A DNA stretch of 64,000 nucleotides from Keguizhuia sedimenti (GTDB lineage Bacteria > Pseudomonadota > Gammaproteobacteria > Burkholderiales > Burkholderiaceae_D): NCBI GenBank assembly GCA_030715135.1, contig JAUYVH010000010.1:1-64000 (forward strand), read 5' to 3'. A program made the translations under genes and the position numbers. This document shows, in pieces, positions 1-6,325 of this stretch (positions within the stretch are counted from its first letter, which is position 1; each line of letters starts with the position of its first letter). Below the pieces are notes generated by a model. It was not told where the DNA came from, made no database searches, and was given only the letters and a program-made list of their open reading frames with translations.

Positions 1-34
1 ATTGTTCATCAGTAAGTCGTTTCCTGTTCGCCAT
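1..34 (-). CDS. Possible 5' end of a gene running off the left edge (transposase-like?)
   Basis: On the minus strand an ATG at 34 opens a reading frame, MANRKRLTDEQ, that leaves the window after eleven residues. The start resembles IS5-family transposases, many of which open with a short basic stretch and then LTDEQW, but eleven residues cannot establish a family. The ATG is preceded by a GC-rich segment without a strong ribosome binding site. The adjacent sequence up to 89 could be the terminal inverted repeat of such an element. Confidence 0.25.
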   Translation of the reverse strand, partial: MANRKRLTDEQ

Positions 35-274
35 TTCAGCACCCGGTTTGCCTGAAATTCGAGCAGACCGGTATTTATGAAATGAGTTCTAATGGGTCGG
101 GATTTATCGCTGTGCCCGACTGCGGTGTGCGAGCTTGCAGCCTCCGGCCCCGTCATTAATTGAATAGTCCCATACCGAGCCTTTTCTGCCGATTCAACTT
201 ATCTGCCGTCCTGCGAAGCACAATCGCATCGAAGTCGGGAGTATTTTCGTTGTCGTTTATTGCCAGACAATCGC

Positions 275-736
275 TTAGCGGATAAGCACAATGACTAAGG
301 CGGTGATTGCGATTGCGAACGAGGCAAAGGCAGTATAGAGAGCCAGGGCGAGCTTTCTGGAATGCGCAGCACTAGCTTGCTCCAGTTTTTCCAGTTGTGC
401 CGAATAGTGCCTCATCTGGTCGGAAACACCGTTTTCCATTTTGTCCCAGACCTCGGATCTGGACTCAAATTCCATTACATGTGTCTTTACTTCAGCAATT
501 CCGGTGGAAAGCGCCTGGCTTTGTTCCGCCAGTTTCTCGATGATGCCGGATTGAGTTTCTTCGCCTTCTTCCACGGCTTTCAGACGAAGAGCGAGTTCAC
601 GTACTTGTACATGAATTTCGGCGTTCGGATCAATTGCGTCCGCCTTCGAGCGCGTTTGCCACTTGCCGTACAGGCCTCGCGCTGCATCCAGAACTTGTGG
701 TCCGTGAAGAATAACTTTGTCCCAAGGGATTGGCAT
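275..736 (-). CDS. Hypothetical coiled-coil protein with C-terminal membrane anchor
   Basis: This encodes 153 residues. The ATG at 736 is preferred over the one 21 bases upstream because a clear GGAGG lies five bases before it. The protein begins MPIPWDKV, then has a charged region (about residues 45-130) rich in Glu, Gln, Lys and Leu that should form a coiled coil, and ends in one hydrophobic segment (about 132-152, ending in VIVLIR). The likely topology is a cytoplasmic coiled coil anchored by its C-terminal tail. No catalytic motif is visible and the function is unknown. It stands alone, with no gene in close tandem. Confidence 0.6.
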   Translation of the reverse strand: MPIPWDKVILHGPQVLDAARGLYGKWQTRSKADAIDPNAEIHVQVRELALRLKAVEEGEETQSGIIEKLAEQSQALSTGIAEVKTHVMEFESRSEVWDKMENGVSDQMRHYSAQLEKLEQASAAHSRKLALALYTAFASFAIAITALVIVLIR

Positions 737-971
737 AAGACCCTCCAAATAATGCAAGCAATGTAGCAGTTATCGCACGAATCTGCTTTGAACAGCCGCC
801 GCCTTATCGTCTGAAAATATGAGGCTCGGTTCTGAGTATGTATGGGGGCAAAGATTGTCTATAACAAAAGCAGCGGCCTTGGGCATGCGCAGCAAACCTC
901 ATAAAGATTTAATCAGTGCATGCAGAAATGAAGCGCTAGCATGATGTACTGCTTGAGCCAAAAAATATAGC

Positions 972-1436
972 TTACATCCGGTATCTTGGCCTTGCATAAG
1001 CACTTGCGCCGTCCAAACGGCCGGCGGCCGATCTGTTATCCAGCGCCTTCGGATGAACATTGGGTGCCTGCGCATGGCGCTTAACCACTGATAACTCATG
1101 GCGTTTCCCGCTTGGAGTCAAGCGTCGCATCCGCCGCCAGATCGAAGGTGTTTGTGGCCCGTGAGACCCGACACCGAGAATTATTGCCTTTCCCTCATAA
1201 GGAAGCAGCAGCCGAATGGTCGTCGGCTTCATGATACCGCGGCGGTAGTATGTCACGACCGCAGATAGCGTTGAAGATTCAAGCTGAGTTACCCAATCCT
1301 TTCGGAGCGCGCTTCGCAGCCGGTTCATCAGACTCATCGATACAGTATAGGAAATGCCGGCCCAAGGAAGAGGAGAGTGGTTGACCGGTTCATGGAAAAG
1401 GTCAACTTGTACATGTAGTTCCAAGAAGCTTTTCAT
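972..1436 (-). CDS. Doubtful hypothetical protein
   Basis: This is a 154-residue frame on the minus strand. I chose the ATG at 1436 because an AAGG sits five bases upstream; a longer version starting at TTG 1529 lacks a binding site. Residues 1-105 look like ordinary protein with alternating hydrophobic strands, but the last 45 residues are Arg- and Pro-rich and look like read-through of non-coding DNA. No family is recognised. It may be a decayed gene or a chance frame in an otherwise empty stretch. Confidence 0.25.
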   Translation of the reverse strand: MKSFLELHVQVDLFHEPVNHSPLPWAGISYTVSMSLMNRLRSALRKDWVTQLESSTLSAVVTYYRRGIMKPTTIRLLLPYEGKAIILGVGSHGPQTPSIWRRMRRLTPSGKRHELSVVKRHAQAPNVHPKALDNRSAAGRLDGASAYARPRYRM

Positions 1437-2068
1437 TTGCGCCTTACTCCCTATTGTTCCTGCCTGCGCGTTGATTGATTGCAGTGGAAGTCTGCGCCTA
1501 AACTGGAAGCCTTCATTGATATACGCCAATGCTTAAGTTCGCGGACAAACCTCTTATCGCAACTTGTAGGGTAAGGATGTCGATAAACAAGCCGGCCGTA
1601 GAAAACGGACAAGCATGGTTAGGCGAATGCGTTGATTTGCGTAGCGCATATAGCGGATCACGGGGCGCATTCTGCAAAAGCGAGCCCAATGCTCTCGATT
1701 CTTGATTGGAGCTTGAACAGCAAAAAAAAGCCCGCGATTTGGCGCGGGCGAATCTCACTAGGAACATAACATGCCAGTTCATCTTACCTTTCCTTGTTGA
1801 CTTGGCATTGAGCAAACGCAATTTCTTTTGCCAAATTCAAGGTCCCTGTGGTGATAAGGCTCATGTGACACGGCCATCTGTGCGATCTGCTCTGCGCACA
1901 TTGCTGTTTGTTTTTATCGTGTATGGAGCGAATTGGTCCAGACGGCGGATTTTGCATGAAGAGAACTGAAAGCCTGGCATGGTCTTGAATGCTTAAGCGC
2001 TTATGAAGAATCAAGCTTTTGTTCTTACCGAGCGGATATGGAAATCTGCTTGTGAATAATCAAAACAT
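1437..2068. other. Gene-poor stretch
   Basis: No convincing protein gene is visible on either strand. Short frames exist (for example minus 1784-2014) but lack ribosome binding sites and family resemblance. The one strong signal is a minus-strand intrinsic terminator at 1722-1749, which implies a transcript entering from the right; no matching gene is seen. Confidence 0.5.
1722..1749 (-). terminator. Intrinsic terminator without an obvious gene
   Basis: Read on the minus strand, GCCCGCG and CGCGGGC form a perfect 7-bp GC-rich stem around a short loop, followed directly by eight T residues. This is a textbook Rho-independent terminator. The transcript it ends would come from about 1750-2040, where no clear coding gene is seen. 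Confidence 0.75.
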
Positions 2069-2092
2069 CAATTTTGCAGGCCTGCAAAATTG
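2069..2092. promoter_or_regulatory. Perfect 24-bp palindrome, probable operator
   Basis: The half-site CAATTTTGCAGG is followed immediately by its exact reverse complement, giving an uninterrupted 24-bp palindrome that ends 31 bases before the start codon of the helix-turn-helix gene at 2124. Its position and symmetry suggest an operator bound by a dimeric regulator, perhaps the adjacent gene product acting on its own promoter. The autoregulation is inference. Confidence 0.6.
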
Positions 2093-2123
2093 CTACATTT
2101 GCAACTAATTACATGGAGACGGT

Positions 2124-2435
2124 ATGCAAGAAGTAGAGGAAGCCTCGAAAAGCTCATATGATCCGGACAGGCTGCTGGAAGCGCTGATTGAGCGGTTGAA
2201 CCTTAAGAACGATGCCGCGCTGTCGCGCGCGCTTGCTGTATCTCCGCCGGTCATCAGCAAGATTCGGCATCGTCGGTTGCCGGTGACGGGTTCTCTTCTC
2301 ATCAGGATGCATGAGGTAACGGATTTGAGTATCCAGGAACTGCGCCAATTGATGGGCGACAGGCGAGGCAAATTCCGCATCAGCGAGAAGCAGTTCAAGC
2401 CGAAAGAGGCAGTACCTCAAGGTGCGGAAAAGTAA
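2124..2435 (+). CDS. Small Cro/CI-like helix-turn-helix regulator
   Basis: This encodes 103 residues; the ATG follows GGAG at good spacing. Residues about 22-75 form a helix-turn-helix of the Cro/CI/XRE type: a helix with DAALSRALAV, a turn, and a recognition helix with PPVISKIRH. The C-terminus is short and basic. Proteins of this size and pattern occur in Burkholderiales as single-domain DNA-binding proteins. A perfect 24-bp palindrome lies just upstream and a secreted protein gene lies 75 bases downstream on the same strand. What it regulates cannot be told from the sequence; self-repression is plausible. Confidence 0.75.
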   Translation: MQEVEEASKSSYDPDRLLEALIERLNLKNDAALSRALAVSPPVISKIRHRRLPVTGSLLIRMHEVTDLSIQELRQLMGDRRGKFRISEKQFKPKEAVPQGAEK

Positions 2436-2446
2436 ATCTGTTGGCA

Positions 2447-2492
2447 TGAGCACCGGCTATACCGGGAGAACCTGGTAGAAGTACGGTGCTCA
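2447..2492. repeat. Inverted repeat between regulator and secreted-protein gene
   Basis: TGAGCACCG at 2447-2455 is matched exactly by CGGTGCTCA at 2484-2492, with a 28-base interval that contains a nested CCGG-CTATA-CCGG hairpin. There is no T-run, so it is not a standard terminator. It could be an operator or an RNA structure controlling the gene at 2511. Confidence 0.45.
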
Positions 2493-2510
2493 GACGGCGA
2501 AGGCAATATT

Positions 2511-2972
2511 ATGGTCAAGTCATTGATTCCGTGTACGCTCCTTTTGTTTTCCATGAGCGCAACGGCGTTTAACCTGCCTATTCAGAATCTGTTTGTCAGC
2601 ATGGTTGAACGCTCGGGCATGCCGGCGAACGAAGTGACCATTGATCAGGCTTTGCAACGGGTCGCGATAAAGATGAATCAGTATCTGCCATCCGAAGTTG
2701 ACAAGGAAACCCGCCTCGACAAAATGACCGCCGAAACCGGCCGGCAGCTCACCTATCATTACACCTTGATCACAATGAAAAGCAACGATGTGAACAAGGC
2801 GAAATTCAAAAATGCCATGGAGCCTGTTCTAAAACGCCGTTTATGCGCCAGTGACGAAATGAAAACCTTCTTGCGGCACGGCGTGAATATTGTATATGTC
2901 TATCGCGCGGCTGATATTCAGCCGGTTGCCAGCTTCAAATACTTGCCTGCGGATTGCGGCTATAAGAAATAG
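2511..2972 (+). CDS. Hypothetical secreted protein
   Basis: This encodes 153 residues. The ATG at 2511 is preceded by GAAGG at seven bases. The N-terminus MVKSLIPCTLLLFSMSATAF is a signal peptide with a likely cleavage after ATA or TAF, so the mature protein should be periplasmic. The mature part is mixed alpha/beta, with two cysteines late in the chain (in RRLCASDE and PADCGYKK) that could form a disulfide. No family is recognised. It lies downstream of a small regulator and upstream of a small lipoprotein gene on the same strand. Confidence 0.6.
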   Translation: MVKSLIPCTLLLFSMSATAFNLPIQNLFVSMVERSGMPANEVTIDQALQRVAIKMNQYLPSEVDKETRLDKMTAETGRQLTYHYTLITMKSNDVNKAKFKNAMEPVLKRRLCASDEMKTFLRHGVNIVYVYRAADIQPVASFKYLPADCGYKK

Positions 2973-3115
2973 CAATTTGATACCAGCATGCTTTACCAGG
3001 TTCTGTCGTATGGCAAGAAGCCGATGTTTCTCAATGCAACAACTCAATTTCCGTATAATGTTGACTGGATGTCCGCATGGGCATGGCTTAAACCGAAAAA
3101 CATGATGGTGTGAAT

Positions 3116-3280
3116 GTGCTGACGAGATTTTTTCTGTTAACTGTAACGATAAGCTTTCTTTCGGCTTGCGCTTCTTTTCCTTCCCAGAACCATGAAGGCC
3201 CATCAGGGACGAACAGTTCTCCAGCGAAAGTGCTCGATGATTTCTGCACGCCGGCACTGGCAACAAAAGGACATTGCTGA
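3116..3280 (+). CDS. Small lipoprotein
   Basis: A GTG-started frame encodes 54 residues. The first 17 (VLTRFFLLTVTISFLSA) are an Arg plus hydrophobic signal sequence, followed by Cys18 in a good lipobox, LSAC. The mature chain is about 37 residues, polar, with two further cysteines, one being the last residue. A second in-frame GTG lies six bases upstream. The ribosome binding site is weak. The lipobox in the right place makes a real outer- or inner-membrane lipoprotein likely; the function is unknown. It is tail-to-tail with mobA. Confidence 0.5.
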   Translation: MLTRFFLLTVTISFLSACASFPSQNHEGPSGTNSSPAKVLDDFCTPALATKGHC

Positions 3281-3323
3281 GTCTGTCCGGATTTTGACGC
3301 TTCGGTCGCAGTTCATTATTGTC

Positions 3324-3932
3324 TTACTGTGACCCAGCCAACCGTTCTTCCCACTTTGTCAGCTCATCGAGCGTATTGATGTTGCTGAATGCATTTTCAT
3401 CCGCAAAACGGACAGGAACGACTTTCAGGGTGGCATACCACTTGTCGATCTTGCGCTGACCTGACTGTAGGAAATCGCTCAGGTGCGGCAGCAACGATGC
3501 TCTTACCAGGCAAAACACGGGGTGTGGCTGTTCCTGTTCCCCTTGACCTGTAACAGCGACAGCAAGGTCGCCATTCTCTGACAGTAAGGCTGTTCCCATT
3601 TCCGATACGAAATCCAGAGGGAAAAACGGAGAGTCACATGGTACCGTCACCAGAAACGGCGACCTGCAATGCAATAAACCTGTCTGCAGGCCGGCCAATG
3701 GCCCTGCGAATCCCTGTATCTCATCCGGGTAAACCGGTACGCCAAAACCTTTATATACATCAAGGTTTTGATTTGCATTGATCATTACGCTTCCTACCTG
3801 GGGAGACAATCTCTCGATTGCATGCTTCACCATGGGTTTTCCGCGGAAAGTTTGCAAGCCTTTGTCAACCGAGCCCATCCGCGAACCGCGGCCGCCGGCG
3901 AGGATCAAGCCGGTAACATCATTGAGTTCCAT
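3324..3932 (-). CDS. mobA: Molybdenum cofactor guanylyltransferase MobA
   Basis: This 202-residue protein transfers GMP from GTP to molybdopterin-Mo to make the bis-MGD cofactor of DMSO-reductase-family enzymes in the cytoplasm. The nucleotidyltransferase signature LILAGGRGSRMGSVDKGL stands at about residues 9-26, and the acidic metal-binding segment VTVPCDSPF is near residue 95. The length matches the family (about 195-200). It is transcribed divergently from apbC across a 214-bp gap. No other molybdenum cofactor gene is in the window, so it appears to stand alone here. Confidence 0.93.
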   Translation of the reverse strand: MELNDVTGLILAGGRGSRMGSVDKGLQTFRGKPMVKHAIERLSPQVGSVMINANQNLDVYKGFGVPVYPDEIQGFAGPLAGLQTGLLHCRSPFLVTVPCDSPFFPLDFVSEMGTALLSENGDLAVAVTGQGEQEQPHPVFCLVRASLLPHLSDFLQSGQRKIDKWYATLKVVPVRFADENAFSNINTLDELTKWEERLAGSQ

Positions 3933-3953
3933 GTTTTCACCGATTAAATTTAT

Positions 3954-3970
3954 GCACTTTGTACAAGTGC
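3954..3970. promoter_or_regulatory. Small inverted repeat in the mobA/apbC divergent region
   Basis: GCAC and GTGC flank TTGTACAA, itself an 8-bp palindrome, with one extra T on the left side. The site lies 22 bases upstream of the mobA start in the divergent intergenic region and could be an operator. No regulator is recognised for it. Confidence 0.25.
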
Positions 3971-4146
3971 GAATGTATCATTCAGGTTTTGACACGCATT
4001 GTAAAGCGTCCCTTCGCGTTTCACTTAAGGCAGCGCAGTCATTTCGCCGGCGACTAAGCACAAATAGCTTGCCAAGTGCTCGGGATGAGTCCGGCATTGA
4101 AAACAAGAATTGATTTAGACTAGCAGGCCAATATTCAGGAGAAGCA

Positions 4147-5235
4147 ATGAGCATTACCGTTGAAGCAGTCAAGGAAGCACTGACCAAAGTGATCGACCGA
4201 AACACGGGCAAGGACCTGGTGACGGGAAAATCCATCAAAAATATCCAGGTGAACGGCGCCAATGTCAGCTTTGATGTGGAACTCGGGTATCCGGCCAAAA
4301 GTCAGATCGCGGCTATCCATAACGATGTCGTCAATGCCGTAAGGTCTATCGCCGGTGTCGGTGAAGTCAAGGCAAATGTACATTCCAAGATCGTCGCGCA
4401 CGCCGCGCAGCGCGGTGTGAAGCTGCTGTCGAATGTAAAGAATATTATTGCGGTCGCGTCCGGAAAAGGCGGCGTCGGCAAATCGACGACAGCTGTCAAC
4501 CTGGCGCTGGCCCTGGCAGCTGAAGGCGCGCAAGTGGGTATTCTGGATGCGGATATTTATGGTCCTTCACAGCCGATGATGATGGGTATTTCAGGCCGGC
4601 CTGAAACGACCGACGGCAAAACCATGGAGCCGATGGAGAACTACGGCCTGCAAGTCTCGAGTATCGGTTTCATGATCGATCCGGATGAGCCGATGGTCTG
4701 GCGCGGGCCTATCGTTACCCAGGCGCTGCAGCAGCTGCTGGAGCAGACCAACTGGCGCGATCTCGATTACCTGATCGTCGACATGCCGCCCGGAACCGGC
4801 GATATCCAGTTGACGCTGTCGCAGAAAGTGCCGGTGACAGGCGCGGTCATTGTAACGACGCCGCAGGACATCGCGCTGCTTGATGCGCGCAAGGGGCTGA
4901 AGATGTTCGAGAAAGTCGGCATCCCTATCCTGGGCATTGTGGAGAACATGAGCGTGCATATCTGCTCCAACTGCGGCCATGCAGAGCCGATTTTCGGGAC
5001 TGGCGGCGGCGAGAAAATGTGCAAGGATTATGGAACCGAATTCCTGGGCGCATTGCCGCTTACCATGTCGATCCGCGAACAGACCGATTCAGGAAAGCCG
5101 ACCGTGGTCGCCGAGCCGGACGGACCGGTTGCCGACATTTACAAGACGATTGCACGCAAAATTGCGGTCAAGATCGCTGAAAAAGCCAAGGATATGTCAG
5201 GTAAGTTTCCAAGTATCGTAATCAAAAACGACTAG
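4147..5235 (+). CDS. apbC: Iron-sulfur cluster carrier ApbC/Mrp
   Basis: This 362-residue P-loop ATPase carries and delivers Fe-S clusters in the cytoplasm. An N-terminal MIP18/DUF59 domain (about 1-85) is followed by the Mrp/NBP35 ATPase domain, with the deviant Walker A SGKGGVGKST near 105-114, a DMPPGTGD motif near 213-220, and the bridging-cluster CxxC (ICSNC) near 271-275. AGGAG lies five bases before the ATG. The length and architecture are those of bacterial Mrp. It is convergent with the DUF2520 gene. Confidence 0.95.
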   Translation: MSITVEAVKEALTKVIDRNTGKDLVTGKSIKNIQVNGANVSFDVELGYPAKSQIAAIHNDVVNAVRSIAGVGEVKANVHSKIVAHAAQRGVKLLSNVKNIIAVASGKGGVGKSTTAVNLALALAAEGAQVGILDADIYGPSQPMMMGISGRPETTDGKTMEPMENYGLQVSSIGFMIDPDEPMVWRGPIVTQALQQLLEQTNWRDLDYLIVDMPPGTGDIQLTLSQKVPVTGAVIVTTPQDIALLDARKGLKMFEKVGIPILGIVENMSVHICSNCGHAEPIFGTGGGEKMCKDYGTEFLGALPLTMSIREQTDSGKPTVVAEPDGPVADIYKTIARKIAVKIAEKAKDMSGKFPSIVIKND

Positions 5236-5334
5236 CCGCCTCGCGTTCGGCGCGTTCATCCAACGCAACTGCCTGAAAAAACAGAGGGCGAAATTCTCTC
5301 TAAAAATCAAGCAGTTGCGGTCTTATTCAGCTCC

Positions 5335-5369
5335 TTATCAACAGGCTTTGCCACAGTTTCTGTGGATAA
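5335..5369. promoter_or_regulatory. Inverted pair of DnaA-box-like sites
   Basis: TTATCAACA (one change from the DnaA consensus) lies at 5335-5343 on the plus strand, and TGTGGATAA, the exact complement of the consensus box TTATCCACA, lies at 5361-5369. Between them CCACAG and CTGTGG (5351-5356, 5360-5365) form a small perfect hairpin overlapping the second box. They lie in the gap between the convergent apbC and DUF2520 genes. Binding by DnaA is inference. Confidence 0.4.
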
Positions 5370-5387
5370 AAAATTCTGCGTGAAGTG

Positions 5388-6281
5388 TCACTGACGATGA
5401 TCAATGCCGCGGCGTCGTTTCGCCATTGCTTTCGTTCGATTGGCGAGTTGTTTGTAAATGTTGGCGCATTCTTCGTCCCACGCTGCGATTGCACGATACT
5501 GCGTTTCCACTGTTTGCCAATCTCCTCTCGCGACAGGGCCTGAAAGCGCATCCTCGGGGCCCATGGCGAGCAAATTGTCTAGCGTTCTGCGCATTAGCGG
5601 CGCAATCATCTGCAAACCGGTTTCTCTTGGTATGCCGGCCTGCTTATAGGCTTCCAATGCTATGTCAGCGAGTGTGACGAGATAATTCGAAGCGAATACT
5701 GCGGCGGAGTGGTAAAGCATTTTTGCGGAAGAGTTGATTGCAACGGTTCTTGCTCCGATCGCGCGGAATAGCCGCTCCAGAGTCGGCAATGCACTGGAAG
5801 CACCTTCGATTCCGCACCAGGTACCTTCAAACGAAGCGATCACCTGTTCGGGCGATGCAAAGCTGCGTATAGGATGCGCACTTGCAACGGCCGCTCCAGA
5901 TGCAATTACATCCTGCATAAGGTGTGCAGGCAATGCGCCGCTGCAGTGGAACACGATACTTTCCCGTTTAAGCAGCCCTGTCGCCGCAAGCATTCGTGCG
6001 CAATCGGCGATCTGCTCATCCGGTACGGCAATCAGGTAGAGATCCGATGGCAGTAAATCGGAATAAGCTGCAACAGCCTGGCCGGCTCCCATGAACGCGA
6101 TGGCCTGCCGCGCACTGTCTACAGTGCGATTCAGGACCTGATGAAGCGAGACGGTCTGATGCGTATGCCAGAGACGCCCCAGCGATTTACCGACGTTACC
6201 GCAACCGATGATGGTCAAAGTGGGGCGCAAGGCAATTCCAGGTTCATCATGATCAAAGCATGCATGTAACAATCCGTTCAT
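5388..6281 (-). CDS. Rossmann-like and DUF2520 domain oxidoreductase-like protein
   Basis: This encodes 297 residues. The N-terminal half is a Rossmann fold with the dinucleotide-binding motif TIIGCGNVGKSLGRLW near residue 23, as in NADP-dependent 6-phosphogluconate/ketopantoate-type reductases. The C-terminal half matches the DUF2520 helical domain pattern, with YHSAAVFASNYLVTLADIA near residue 190. The substrate is unknown; in other bacteria such genes are often near pantothenate genes, but none is here. The ATG at 6281 has no strong binding site and a slightly later start is possible. It is followed upstream by an ABC-F gene on the same strand. Confidence 0.85.
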   Translation of the reverse strand: MNGLLHACFDHDEPGIALRPTLTIIGCGNVGKSLGRLWHTHQTVSLHQVLNRTVDSARQAIAFMGAGQAVAAYSDLLPSDLYLIAVPDEQIADCARMLAATGLLKRESIVFHCSGALPAHLMQDVIASGAAVASAHPIRSFASPEQVIASFEGTWCGIEGASSALPTLERLFRAIGARTVAINSSAKMLYHSAAVFASNYLVTLADIALEAYKQAGIPRETGLQMIAPLMRRTLDNLLAMGPEDALSGPVARGDWQTVETQYRAIAAWDEECANIYKQLANRTKAMAKRRRGIDHRQ

Positions 6282-6325
6282 GCGTCCGTACGTACGTAAG
6301 ATTAGAGCGCCTGAAGTCAGATGCT

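Noticed and set aside
362..766. A 134-codon plus-strand frame at the left end
   Set aside because: It is antisense to the coiled-coil/membrane protein at 275-736, which has a perfect GGAGG site; the plus frame has none.
1784..2014. A 76-codon minus-strand frame upstream of the orphan terminator
   Set aside because: It has no ribosome binding site and a low-complexity translation; reported only as part of the possible small-RNA region.
6287..6299. A CGTACGTACGT simple repeat upstream of the DUF2520 gene
   Set aside because: Only about two and a half units, too short to call a functional repeat.
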